A DNA stretch of 64,000 nucleotides, taken from Pseudomonadota bacterium. GTDB taxonomy: Bacteria > Pseudomonadota > Gammaproteobacteria > Burkholderiales > Eutrophovitaceae. Below the pieces are notes generated by a model that saw only the letters and a list, made by a program, of their open reading frames with translations, ran no database searches and was not told where the DNA came from. The DNA is taken from positions 106,081 to 170,080 of the forward strand of contig JAQBTV010000004.1 in assembly GCA_027624715.1 (NCBI GenBank). The letters run 5' to 3'. A program made the position numbers and the translations under genes. This document shows, one piece after another, positions 30,688 through 39,289 of the stretch (its first letter is position 1; each line of letters opens with the position of its first letter).

Positions 30688-31569
30688 CTAGATGCGTGAC
30701 TCGCCTTCATCCAAACTCTTCTGAGGCTCTTGAGGTGCTGTAAACTTTTTCATGAATTCCAAACGACTCGCGGCCTCCGTTCGTTGCTCATCCGTTAACT
30801 CACTCTCGATAGAACGAGTTTCCCTCTCAGCAAGATGAAGACTATCCCCATCTTGAGGATCTAGCCTGACGCTCGAAATCTGACACCAAGCCAAGGCCTC
30901 AACAAGATTTTTTGTAGTACCCAAACCATCGCGATACAACCCACACAAAGACAACATTGAGTAGGGATCTCCCAGCTCCGAGCCGGCCAAAAACCACTGG
31001 TGTGCGGATTCAAAATTTTTATCTAACCCCCGACCATTTTGATAAAGCGCTCCAACATTGTAATGAGCAAGCGGGTCTCCGGCATCCGCTGCGGTTTTAT
31101 ACCAAGTCATCGCCAAAATATAGTCTTGCGTAACGCCATCTCCAGTCTCATAGCAATCACCAACCGAGTTCATCGCCCAGGCGCTACCTCCTATTGCCGC
31201 CTTAAGCCACCAATCAAAAGCCTGCTTGATATCTTTTTTAACTCCCTGCCCATTAGCGTATGCGAGACCAAGATTATTCATCGCAAGGAGGTACCCTCGC
31301 TTAGCTGCCTCAGTCCACCACTTCACAGCTTCTTCAAAACTTTGCTTTCCGTTGTATCCTGTAGCCCACAACAATCCGACGTTATTCATCGCTTTCACGT
31401 CCCCGCGCTCCACAAGTAAGCCCAGGTTATATGGGTCAAGCATATCCTTATTGGAGTCGAGGTCCGTGAAGGTATCTGCTCGTGGGCGGGAAGGCTCGTC
31501 TGCATGTACTCCAAAACTCAATCCAAAAAGAACACCCAGAAGACCCATAACAAAATATTTAGTAGTCAT
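30688..31569 (-). CDS. Exported Sel1-repeat (tetratricopeptide-like) protein
   Basis: Signal peptide at residues 1-23 (ending VHADEP). It is followed by at least five Sel1 repeats of about 36 residues, each with the A-x-x-x-G/W...Y-A-x-G pattern (for example MNNLGLAYANGQGVKKDIKQ). Such proteins are helical scaffolds for periplasmic protein-protein contacts; no enzymatic motif is seen. With the HExxH protein just downstream it probably forms a two-gene unit. Confidence 0.85.
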   Translation of the reverse strand: MTTKYFVMGLLGVLFGLSFGVHADEPSRPRADTFTDLDSNKDMLDPYNLGLLVERGDVKAMNNVGLLWATGYNGKQSFEEAVKWWTEAAKRGYLLAMNNLGLAYANGQGVKKDIKQAFDWWLKAAIGGSAWAMNSVGDCYETGDGVTQDYILAMTWYKTAADAGDPLAHYNVGALYQNGRGLDKNFESAHQWFLAGSELGDPYSMLSLCGLYRDGLGTTKNLVEALAWCQISSVRLDPQDGDSLHLAERETRSIESELTDEQRTEAASRLEFMKKFTAPQEPQKSLDEGESRI

Positions 31570-31612
31570 ACTTTCCTCATTAAATTCTAATCAGAACACC
31601 AAATCACAACAG

Positions 31613-32476
31613 CTAGCCAAGGAAGAATGGTACGACCTCCTGTAACAACTCTTCGGGAGCCTCCTCAGGAATAAAATGCCCACAAGGCAGCGATTTACCT
31701 ATTACGTCATCAGCTTTTTCTTTCCAGGTATCCACAACATTGAACAACGAGTCCAGCTTGCCAAATTGGCCCCATATTGTATAGACCGGACAGGAAAGTT
31801 TAGTTCCTAGCTCTTTTTCGTCATCTTCATAATCGATCGTTGCTGCTGCTCGATAATCCTCCAAACTACAACGAATGGTTCCAGGCAAAGTGAAGGCTCG
31901 GAGATACTCCGCAAATAAGGCATCATCGATCGCATCTGTTCTCCAACTGAGAGACTGAAATATTGTCTGCAGAAACGGTTCCGCACTGTTTCTGATCATA
32001 ATTTCCGGAAGATCTGGCGCTTGAAAATAAAACCAATGCCAATAGGCGGTAGCTAACTCTCGCCCCATCTGACTGAAAACAGTGTGGGTTGGCACGACAT
32101 CCAAAACAGCCAGTTTTTCAACCCGCTCTGAAAAATCAAGTGCTAAACGATGAGCAACTCGAGCGCCTCGGTCATGACCCATGACATAAAATTTTTCGTG
32201 GCCTAACTCACTGGCTAGACAGGCAATATCTCTCGACATGGTTTTTTTATCAAACCCGGTACGAGCTTTTTCTGAGTCTCCGTATCCTCTCAAATCAGGA
32301 ATAATTAAATTAAATTGCCTCATCAAATGCGGCGACACCTTATGCCACATCTGCCCTGTTTGTGGCCATCCGTGCAGCAAAACCAAGGTAGGCCCCTCAC
32401 CACCTGTCCAAACATTCATTCGAATACCGTTAGCACGAACTGTTGAGCGCCTCATTCCCACCATAAAATCAGACAT
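31613..32476 (-). CDS. Alpha/beta hydrolase, haloacetate-dehalogenase-like
   Basis: The sequence follows the fluoroacetate/haloacetate dehalogenase pattern: oxyanion HGWPQTGQMWHKV, PDLRGYGDSEK, aspartate nucleophile in GHDRGARVAHRLALD, LDVVPTHTVF, YWHWFYFQAPDLPE, and the catalytic His in CGHFIPEEAP. The family also includes soluble epoxide hydrolases, so true dehalogenase activity is an inference. Length 287 residues is normal. It lies downstream of the aminotransferase on the same strand. Confidence 0.82.
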   Translation of the reverse strand: MSDFMVGMRRSTVRANGIRMNVWTGGEGPTLVLLHGWPQTGQMWHKVSPHLMRQFNLIIPDLRGYGDSEKARTGFDKKTMSRDIACLASELGHEKFYVMGHDRGARVAHRLALDFSERVEKLAVLDVVPTHTVFSQMGRELATAYWHWFYFQAPDLPEIMIRNSAEPFLQTIFQSLSWRTDAIDDALFAEYLRAFTLPGTIRCSLEDYRAAATIDYEDDEKELGTKLSCPVYTIWGQFGKLDSLFNVVDTWKEKADDVIGKSLPCGHFIPEEAPEELLQEVVPFFLG

Positions 32477-32532
32477 ACTTATCTCTCTCGCAACTAATCA
32501 GAATTAATTGTACTCACACGCCTCATCAAATT

Positions 32533-33732
32533 TCAGCAACCCAAATGATCCTTTATTCTACGCACTCCTTCAGCAAGTACGGCAATCGGCTTGGGATAAG
32601 AAAAACGAATATGCTCACTCGCCCGATTAACACCAAAGTCTAGCCCGGGAGCAACAGCCACACCCGCGTTCTCAAGTAAATCCTGACAAAAACCGAAACT
32701 ATCCTTCGTGAATTTACTACAGTCAGCGTAAATGTATATCGCACCCATTGGGTCAACAGGAATATTAAAACCAATCTTTTTCAATTCAAATAATAAAAAA
32801 TCTCTCTGCTCTCGATAACTTAAGCGATTCGCCTCCAACGCTTTAATAGTTTCAGGATGAAAAGCAGCGATTGCAGCTCTCTGCGCAATATCGGGATTTG
32901 AAATATATAAGTTTTGCGCCAATTTCTCAAAATCATTGACGTACCCTTCTGGCAAAACAGCCCAACCCAATCGCCATCCCGTCATTGCGAAATATTTAGA
33001 AAAGCTGTTGATAACAAACAAGTCATCCGCCAGCTCAAGCGCAGATGAAATTTCCTCCCCGTAGGTAAGTCCATGATAAATCTCGTCAACAATTAAGGTC
33101 CCCTGATTTGCTTGCACAACACGATGGATATCTCGCAAAACGTCTTTTTTAATCAACGTGCCGGTCGGATTAGAGGGACTTGCTACCATCACGCCTACAG
33201 TTCTCTCAGTCCAATACCGTTCGACTAATTCTGCGGTTAACTGATAATCAGTATCGGGACCAACAGGGACCAACGTAGATCGACCCTCCATCGCCGCGAC
33301 AAAATAACGATTACACGGGTAGCTTGGATCCGGCATGAGAATTTCATCTCCTGGAGATAAAAGGACACCCATAGTAAGCAATAAAGCGCCAGACGAGCCC
33401 GTCGTGACCGCAATGCGGTTTTTAGAAATATCGAGGCCATATCTTTGCCGATACCATTGCGATATTGCTGCGCGTAATTCATCCCTTCCTAGAGAAGGCG
33501 AGTAACGCATACTGTCCGCCCGGAGCGAACGAACCGCCTCATCAACAATCAACGGAGGGGTCGCAAAATCAGGCTCCCCAACCGCCAGATTCACTATATC
33601 CACCCCTGCTGCCTGAAGTTCCATTGCGCGCGTAATGATACGGACGACATGGAACGGTTCAATATGCCCCAACCGTGATGCCTTTTTTAACTGTAATTCA
33701 TTGCGCAACGTTTGTGCATGGTCCATATTCAT
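32533..33732 (-). CDS. Class I/II PLP aminotransferase
   Basis: AspC/AAT-I fold enzyme. VNLAVGEPDFATPP, ASPSNPTGTLI, the PLP lysine in NSFSKYFAMTGWRLGW (about residue 245) and the C-terminal substrate arginine region HIRFSYPKP are intact. At 399 residues it is full length. Amino donor and acceptor cannot be told from sequence. It is divergent from the ketopantoate-reductase-like gene; the 89-base gap likely holds both promoters. Confidence 0.87.
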   Translation of the reverse strand: MNMDHAQTLRNELQLKKASRLGHIEPFHVVRIITRAMELQAAGVDIVNLAVGEPDFATPPLIVDEAVRSLRADSMRYSPSLGRDELRAAISQWYRQRYGLDISKNRIAVTTGSSGALLLTMGVLLSPGDEILMPDPSYPCNRYFVAAMEGRSTLVPVGPDTDYQLTAELVERYWTERTVGVMVASPSNPTGTLIKKDVLRDIHRVVQANQGTLIVDEIYHGLTYGEEISSALELADDLFVINSFSKYFAMTGWRLGWAVLPEGYVNDFEKLAQNLYISNPDIAQRAAIAAFHPETIKALEANRLSYREQRDFLLFELKKIGFNIPVDPMGAIYIYADCSKFTKDSFGFCQDLLENAGVAVAPGLDFGVNRASEHIRFSYPKPIAVLAEGVRRIKDHLGC

Positions 33733-33821
33733 AACCTTTACGCTTCAAATATATAATTGTACTCGTCGATACAAGTAATGCGGATTGAAACACATATTGC
33801 TCTATTTTTTGAGGGAAAAAA

Positions 33822-34757
33822 ATGCGAATAGCAGTGGTTGGCGCAGGCGGCGTTGGTGGTTATTTTGGTGCGCGGCTCAGCGAAGCCGGTGAAGATATTG
33901 TATTTATAGCTCGAGGTGAGCATCTAGCTGCAATCAGGTGCAAAGGCCTCAAAGTCTATTCAGCACTCGGGGACATGCACTTGACCAATGTCCAATGCAC
34001 TGATGACACACACGAAATAGGACCAGTAGACATTGTAATAATCGCAGTAAAATTATGGGCTACTGATGAAGCCATAAAGGCTGTCAAGCCTTTACTGAAA
34101 CCTGAAACGGGAATCATCTCGCTTCAAAACGGCATCGTAGCGGAAGACAAATTAAAAGAAGTCTACCCGGGAAAATATGTCATGGGCGGAGTCGCCAACA
34201 TCGCCGCATTAATAGAAAAACCGGGAGTCATTCGACACAACGGGAATATGGCCAGTCTAGTTTTTGGAGAACTAGATAACTCTTCATCAGAACGGGCAAA
34301 AAAATTGTTTAACTCATGCAAGGCCGCGAATATCAATGTAGAAATACCTAAAGATATTAATCGCGCGATTTGGGAAAAATATATACGTTTAGTCACCATG
34401 TCAGCCATAACTACACTTTGCAGAATGCCCATCGGCCCAATACGAAGTGACCCTGCGACACGGAATCTCCTCATTCAAATACTCTCAGAAATTATCGACG
34501 TCGCCAAAGCTAAAGGATTAGCATTTGGCGAAAATATTGTTGACGAACAATTATCCATCATCGACAATTATCCACCGAGCATGGTGGCATCAATGTGTGG
34601 AGATTTACGAAGAGGATACCGACTCGAAGTACCTTGGTTCTCAGGGATGGTGGCAAAACTCGGAGAAGTACTCAACGTTCCAACTCCTGCGAATGCATTC
34701 GTATATACAGCATTAAAACTCTTTGAAAACGGGAAACCCGAAGAAGCTCAAATTTAA
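33822..34757 (+). CDS. 2-dehydropantoate reductase family protein
   Basis: NADP-dependent ketopantoate-reductase-fold protein: Rossmann start MRIAVVGAGGVGGYFGARL, catalytic lysine helix NRAIWEKYIRLVTMSA, and the C-terminal helical domain with MCGDLRRGYRLEVPWFSG. It is 311 residues. The fold also includes D-mandelate dehydrogenases and other 2-ketoacid reductases, and this gene sits with a mandelate-racemase-like gene 30 bases downstream rather than with panB/panC. I therefore do not give it the symbol panE. GAGGG lies before the ATG. Confidence 0.8.
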   Translation: MRIAVVGAGGVGGYFGARLSEAGEDIVFIARGEHLAAIRCKGLKVYSALGDMHLTNVQCTDDTHEIGPVDIVIIAVKLWATDEAIKAVKPLLKPETGIISLQNGIVAEDKLKEVYPGKYVMGGVANIAALIEKPGVIRHNGNMASLVFGELDNSSSERAKKLFNSCKAANINVEIPKDINRAIWEKYIRLVTMSAITTLCRMPIGPIRSDPATRNLLIQILSEIIDVAKAKGLAFGENIVDEQLSIIDNYPPSMVASMCGDLRRGYRLEVPWFSGMVAKLGEVLNVPTPANAFVYTALKLFENGKPEEAQI

Positions 34758-34787
34758 GTCCTAATAAAATTAACACAGGAGATAACC

Positions 34788-35879
34788 ATGCCAATAACGA
34801 TTGCAGGGTTCCGAGCTCGGCCCGTAGCCACCCCGATCAAATACCCTCCTCGTCCTGCGAGCGGTTCGATCGATACAGCCAGCCTTGTTCTTATCGATAT
34901 AGAAACTAATGAAGGGATCACGGGACACACGTACTTATTCACTTTCTCGAAGAGTATGCTTAAACCTACTGTGGACTGCTTCAATGCCGTTTGCGAGCTT
35001 ATCGTAGGAGATACAGTGTCTCCCTTGGATATTGAAGGTAAACTCAGAAGACAATTCACGTTATACGATGCTCACGGGATTTTAGGTCAAGTACTTGCAG
35101 GCATTGACATGGCAGTTTGGGACATTTTTGCAAAAAGCCTAGAGCTTCCGTTGGCCGCCGCGCTCGGCGGTAGCCCGACCTCAATCCAAGCCTACAACAG
35201 CTGTGGACTTTGGACCAATGAAACTGCAGACACTCTGCCAAAACAAGCACAAGAACTCATTCGCAGCGGGGATTACAAAGCTGTAAAAATGCGGATTGGA
35301 CGACCTGACTTCAACCTAGATCTTGCTGCCATTCGAGCTGTAAAAAAAGAAATTGGTGATGACATTGGCCTGATGGCTGACATTAATCAATCACTGTCAT
35401 TGAATGAAGCCATAAAACGTTGCCAAGCACTTGATTATGAAGGACTTTATTGGATAGAAGATCCTATTCGTCACGATGACTACGAAGGTTGCGCGAAAGT
35501 CCGCGTATCGATTGACACCCCGATTCAAATTGGAGAGAACCTACTCAACTCGCTAGAGATGAAAAAAGCAATCGATGCAGAGGCTGGGGATTTTTATATG
35601 CCTGATGTGCAAAGAATCGGGGGTGTCACTGGATGGCTTAGGGCTGCGGCCTTAGCCCAAGTAAACGCGTTAGACCTCTCCAGTCATTTATTCCCTGAAA
35701 TTAGTTGCCACCTTCTTTCTATCTCACCCACACGACACTGGCTCGAATACGTGGACTGGGGAGCTAGCGTGATGCAAGAGCCCATCAAAATTGTCAACGG
35801 AATGGCGATAACACCAGATCGACCAGGGATCGGAATCTCGTGGGATGAAAAAGTCGTAAAGCAGTATTTGGTGCCTTAA
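34788..35879 (+). CDS. Mandelate-racemase-like enolase superfamily enzyme
   Basis: Closely follows mandelate racemase along its length: AVKMRIG (Lys167, Arg169), metal ligands Asp198 (MADINQSL), Glu224 (WIEDP) and Glu250 (IQIGEN), the Asp273-His300 dyad (MPDVQRIGGVTGWLRAAALA, SSHLFPEIS) and Glu320 (HWLE). The oddity is Arg at 169, where mandelate racemase has Lys166, the S-face base. Length 363 residues is normal. A good AGGAG site precedes the ATG. It likely acts on a 2-hydroxy acid or sugar acid, perhaps aromatic. Confidence 0.86.
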   Translation: MPITIAGFRARPVATPIKYPPRPASGSIDTASLVLIDIETNEGITGHTYLFTFSKSMLKPTVDCFNAVCELIVGDTVSPLDIEGKLRRQFTLYDAHGILGQVLAGIDMAVWDIFAKSLELPLAAALGGSPTSIQAYNSCGLWTNETADTLPKQAQELIRSGDYKAVKMRIGRPDFNLDLAAIRAVKKEIGDDIGLMADINQSLSLNEAIKRCQALDYEGLYWIEDPIRHDDYEGCAKVRVSIDTPIQIGENLLNSLEMKKAIDAEAGDFYMPDVQRIGGVTGWLRAAALAQVNALDLSSHLFPEISCHLLSISPTRHWLEYVDWGASVMQEPIKIVNGMAITPDRPGIGISWDEKVVKQYLVP

Positions 35880-35893
35880 CAATAGAAAATTAA

Positions 35894-36256
35894 ATGGGCG
35901 TCCAAATTTTTGGTATTAAAAACTGCAACACGATGAAAAAAGCTATGAATTGGCTTTCTCTACATGAAGTGAAGTACCAGTTTCACGACTATAAAAAGGA
36001 GGGGGTCAATGAGATTTGGCTCAAAGCCTGGTGTAAGCTAGTGCCCTGGGACACCCTACTCAATAATCATGGTACAAGTTGGCGTAAACTAAGTGACGAT
36101 GAACGCGCCAACGTTGTCAAAGAAAAAGCATGTACACTAATGAAGCAATATCCTTCGTTAATAAAAAGACCGATTTTAATTGATGACTCTGGCCAGGTTT
36201 ATGTCGGATTTTCTGAAACTCAATACCAACAGATAAAGTTTGTACGTAAGACTTAA
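35894..36256 (+). CDS. ArsC/Spx-family protein (YffB-like)
   Basis: Thioredoxin-like small protein of the arsenate-reductase superfamily. IFGIKNCNTMKKAM has the single N-terminal cysteine, and IKRPILIDDSGQVYVGF is the family's Arg-Pro loop. At 120 residues it matches YffB. The second cysteine pair of true ArsC is absent, so arsenate reduction is unlikely. It is 14 bases after the racemase-like gene, in the same operon. Confidence 0.83.
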   Translation: MGVQIFGIKNCNTMKKAMNWLSLHEVKYQFHDYKKEGVNEIWLKAWCKLVPWDTLLNNHGTSWRKLSDDERANVVKEKACTLMKQYPSLIKRPILIDDSGQVYVGFSETQYQQIKFVRKT

Positions 36257-36283
36257 CTTAAAACTTAGTGACAGGTGTAAAAA

Positions 36284-37669
36284 ATGGCTCTTCCAGCAAA
36301 CGATTCGCAGACCATACTCGATAAATTATCCAACTTACTCAACGATAGGATTTCAACCAATACTTCTGTCAGAGACACCCACGGAAAAGACGAGTCGTGG
36401 CACCATCCACACCGACCTGACGTCGTGGTTTTTCCAAAAACCACTGAAGAAGTATCAGAAATTGTAAAGATATGTTCTGAGTTCGAGATCCCTGTTATAG
36501 CCTATGGAACAGGCACCAGCCTTGAGGGTAACGTCATTCCGCATAACGGAGGCATCGTCGTAGACCTCATGCACATGAATCAAGTATTACGTGTCAATGC
36601 CGAGGACTTGGACTGTACTGTGCAAGCAAGAGTGACACGAAAGCAACTGAATGAATTCATTAGAGACCAAGGACTGTTTTTTCCAATTGATCCTGGGGCG
36701 GATGCTTCATTAGGCGGCATGGCGGCCACACGGGCATCAGGGACAAACGCCGTTCGATATGGAACGATGCGAGAGAATGTTTTAGCGCTCACCGTCGTCC
36801 TAGCAGACGGGCGCGTTATTCGCACATCAAGAAGGGCACGCAAATCTGCTGCTGGCTATGACTTAACTCGTCTGTTTGTTGGCTCCGAAGGAACCCTTGG
36901 AATTATTACAGAAGTTACTTTAAAGCTTTACGGCATTCCGGAAGCCATGGCAGCAGCCGTCTGCTCTTTTGATTCACTCGAGGGCGCAATTAATACCGTA
37001 ATACAAACGATACAACTAGGCGTCCCTGTCGCTAGAATTGAATTACTAGATGATGTCCAAATGGGCGCGGTGAACGCTTATTCGCAACTCGACTATCCGG
37101 TAAAAGATACCTTATTTTTAGAATTTCACGGCAGTGAAGCTGGTGTTCAGGAGTACGCGGAAACCGTACAAAGCATTGCAGCAGAGAACTCTGGTGGAGA
37201 ATTCAAATGGGCTACTAAACCAGAAGATAGAAATAAATTGTGGGCAGCACGGCACGACGTTACTTATGCCACTAAGGCCTTGAGAGCCGGAGCAGAAGTG
37301 TGGGCAACCGATGTCTGCGTCCCCATTTCAAGACTTGCCGAATGCATTTTAGAAACCAAAAAAGATCTAGCGGATAGCTTTTTGATAGCACCACTCGTCG
37401 GTCACGTTGGAGATGGAAATTTTCATCTTGGCTTCGTAATTAAGAGAGAAGAGGAGCACGAGCTAAAAGAAGCAGAAAGATTGAACGACCGATTAGTCAT
37501 GCGCGCTATTGCTATGGACGGCACATGCACCGGGGAGCATGGCATTGGACTTGGGAAGATGAAATTTTTAACTGCAGAGCACGGTGAAGGTGTGTCTGTA
37601 ATGCGCACTATTAAAAAGGCACTTGACCCAAAAAACATCATGAATCCCGGAAAAATTTTCACCGTATAA
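36284..37669 (+). CDS. FAD-linked 2-hydroxyacid dehydrogenase (DLD/GlcD type)
   Basis: PCMH-type FAD enzyme oxidising a D-2-hydroxy acid such as lactate or glycolate. The FAD domain carries YGTGTSLEGNVIPHNGG and DPGADASLGGMAATRASGTNAVRYG (split by a few residues from GSEGTLGIITE). The C-terminal catalytic part has VGHVGDGNFHLGF (about 369-381) and GEHGIGLGKM. Length 461 residues is complete. It follows the racemase-like and ArsC-like genes, so a role on the racemase product is plausible. Confidence 0.88.
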   Translation: MALPANDSQTILDKLSNLLNDRISTNTSVRDTHGKDESWHHPHRPDVVVFPKTTEEVSEIVKICSEFEIPVIAYGTGTSLEGNVIPHNGGIVVDLMHMNQVLRVNAEDLDCTVQARVTRKQLNEFIRDQGLFFPIDPGADASLGGMAATRASGTNAVRYGTMRENVLALTVVLADGRVIRTSRRARKSAAGYDLTRLFVGSEGTLGIITEVTLKLYGIPEAMAAAVCSFDSLEGAINTVIQTIQLGVPVARIELLDDVQMGAVNAYSQLDYPVKDTLFLEFHGSEAGVQEYAETVQSIAAENSGGEFKWATKPEDRNKLWAARHDVTYATKALRAGAEVWATDVCVPISRLAECILETKKDLADSFLIAPLVGHVGDGNFHLGFVIKREEEHELKEAERLNDRLVMRAIAMDGTCTGEHGIGLGKMKFLTAEHGEGVSVMRTIKKALDPKNIMNPGKIFTV

Positions 37670-37687
37670 CACACTGAAGTTACCTCT

Positions 37688-38668
37688 TTGGACTCGCTGA
37701 CTCAAATGGCTCTTGGGGCTACTGTCGGCTCAGTATGCGTATCCCCAAAAGATAAGCGCCGCGCAGCGGTGACGGGTGCAGCGCTAGGCACACTGCCAGA
37801 CTTAGATATACTGATCCGCTACGCTGACCCCATCGACAACTTCATCAAGCATCGAGGGTTCAGTCACTCGCTTCTCGTACTGGTTTCGCTAGCACTATTA
37901 ATTTGGTTTATTGCTAGGAAGCTCAGTAATTGCGTTTCAAGCGACCCCTATCGTTGGCTAGCCTCGATCACGCTCGTTCTGGTAACACATGCGATTCTAG
38001 ATGCCCATACGATTTACGGAACACAACTACTTTGGCCTCTCCATACACCACCGATAATGTGGTCCACAATTTTCATTATCGATCCGGCATACACGCTCCC
38101 ACTCGTCCTCGCTACCGTTCTCGTAATGTACGCACCCCAATGGAAACACATCCAAACAACGCTGACGATAGGACTTCTAATAAGCTCCGGATATCTGGCT
38201 TGGTCGTGGGTAGGGAAAAGCATAGTAGATCATAAAGTGGCCTTGGCGCTAAACCTCAATATCACTGAGACACAAAAATACTTCACTGTCCCCACGCCAT
38301 TTAATACATTACTTTGGCGTGTCGTTGTGATTAACGCCGAAGGATATCGCGAAGGCTTTTACTCCTTAAGAAAACCTGAACAAGAGATTAAGTTTCGACA
38401 AGTAAATATCGAGCCTGAAGCGCGAGCTGCTGCGTCTAATTACATAAGTTTTGAAAAGCTCAAATGGTTTTCACACGGATTTCTTAAAGCAGAGATCATC
38501 GAAGATGAACTGATAATCAGCGACTTACGCATGGGCTCGGAGCCAGATTATGTTTTTCGTTTCGCAATTGCTGATAAAACGTCGGGCACATGGCAAGCGA
38601 TCAAACCTGTAAAGAAAGGGACACGCTACAACCAAGAACGGTTAAAAGAAATCTTCGAGATGCTTTAG
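37688..38668 (+). CDS. YdjM-like membrane-bound metal-dependent hydrolase
   Basis: Inner-membrane protein of the DUF457/YdjM family. The start MDSLTQMALGATVG, DLDILIRY and HRGFSHSLL motifs (putative metal ligands) are typical. Several membrane helices lie between about residues 55 and 180 and a soluble C-terminal part follows. The start codon is TTG, chosen because this family begins with MDSLTQ. It is about 18 bases after the FAD dehydrogenase and probably co-transcribed. Biochemical function is unknown. Confidence 0.8.
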   Translation: MDSLTQMALGATVGSVCVSPKDKRRAAVTGAALGTLPDLDILIRYADPIDNFIKHRGFSHSLLVLVSLALLIWFIARKLSNCVSSDPYRWLASITLVLVTHAILDAHTIYGTQLLWPLHTPPIMWSTIFIIDPAYTLPLVLATVLVMYAPQWKHIQTTLTIGLLISSGYLAWSWVGKSIVDHKVALALNLNITETQKYFTVPTPFNTLLWRVVVINAEGYREGFYSLRKPEQEIKFRQVNIEPEARAAASNYISFEKLKWFSHGFLKAEIIEDELIISDLRMGSEPDYVFRFAIADKTSGTWQAIKPVKKGTRYNQERLKEIFEML

Positions 38669-38675
38669 TTCTTAC

Positions 38676-39110
38676 CTACAAACTTAACTGTTCCTTACAA
38701 ACTGAATACACACTCTTGTGCGCCCCATCGCAAAACGGCTTTATCTGCGAGTAGCCACATCGACATAACTTCACTCGATTCCCTTCCCAACTTACATGAC
38801 TTTCATCGACGATGGATACCGACCCGGATATATAGAGAGGCCCATCCTCGATTGCCTTCACAAGACTGGGTTCTTCTAACGAAACGGAATTCTCATGACT
38901 GACTTTATATTCGACGTTGAGGTGATCATCTGTTGTAAATGGAAAAGAACTGTGAGATTGATCACAAAATGGAGCTCTACTCATCCTGCCACAGCGACAT
39001 AGACTCAATGGGGCGCCATCGTATTTCCGCGACACTCCCCGCTCATCAATATAAGTAAATGGAGTATCAAAATACAAGGGGCCATCTCTAATGACTCTAA
39101 TCTTCAGCAT
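38676..39110 (-). CDS. Double CDGSH iron-sulfur domain protein
   Basis: Two mitoNEET-like [2Fe-2S] domains. Domain 1 ligands are Cys38, Cys40, Cys49 and His53 (SLCRCGRMSRAPFCDQSH); domain 2 ligands are Cys116, Cys118, Cys127 and His131 (KLCRCGYSQIKPFCDGAH). Each is preceded by an EDGPLY-type strand, so the gene looks internally duplicated. Length 144 residues. Function is probably electron or cluster transfer. It is the last gene on the minus strand of the benzoate block and is convergent with the YdjM-like gene, 7 bases away. Confidence 0.85.
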   Translation of the reverse strand: MLKIRVIRDGPLYFDTPFTYIDERGVSRKYDGAPLSLCRCGRMSRAPFCDQSHSSFPFTTDDHLNVEYKVSHENSVSLEEPSLVKAIEDGPLYISGSVSIVDESHVSWEGNRVKLCRCGYSQIKPFCDGAHKSVYSVCKEQLSL

Positions 39111-39289
39111 GGACGATAACGGTATGACTGATGAGCAGTCCAGCTGTCGATAGGAATCACCTAAATATCTTCTTCGCTACTAAATCCGTTAAGGCCAATG
39201 TCATACCCATTCGATGCAAAAGTCCTCGCAATTACTGCACCAATACCTGAAGTAGAGCCCGCAATCACAACGACTTTTCGTCTATTCAT
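39111..39289 (-). pseudogene. Scar of a 3-hydroxybutyrate dehydrogenase-like SDR
   Basis: From an ATG at 39289 a frame reads MNRRKVVVIAGSTSGIGAVI... and stops at 39161 after 42 codons. This is the N-terminal TGxxxGIG dinucleotide site of a short-chain dehydrogenase, and LNGF resembles 3-hydroxybutyrate dehydrogenase. After the stop, in the same frame, IPIDSWTAHQ resembles the family's C-terminal SIDGGWTAQ. The middle is deleted. The ATG overlaps the end of the upstream hydrolase gene. Confidence 0.6.

Noticed and set aside
31039..31419. Repeat array in the Sel1 gene as a possible CRISPR or tandem DNA repeat
   Set aside because: The periodicity is at protein level (about 36 residues); DNA copies are diverged and there are no uniform spacers.
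33822..34757. Pantothenate biosynthesis gene panE
   Set aside because: The fold fits, but no pan genes are near and the neighbours are catabolic, so the physiological role is left open.
35894..36256. Arsenate resistance gene
   Set aside because: The ArsC-like protein has only the N-terminal cysteine, and no arsB, arsR or acr3 gene is near.
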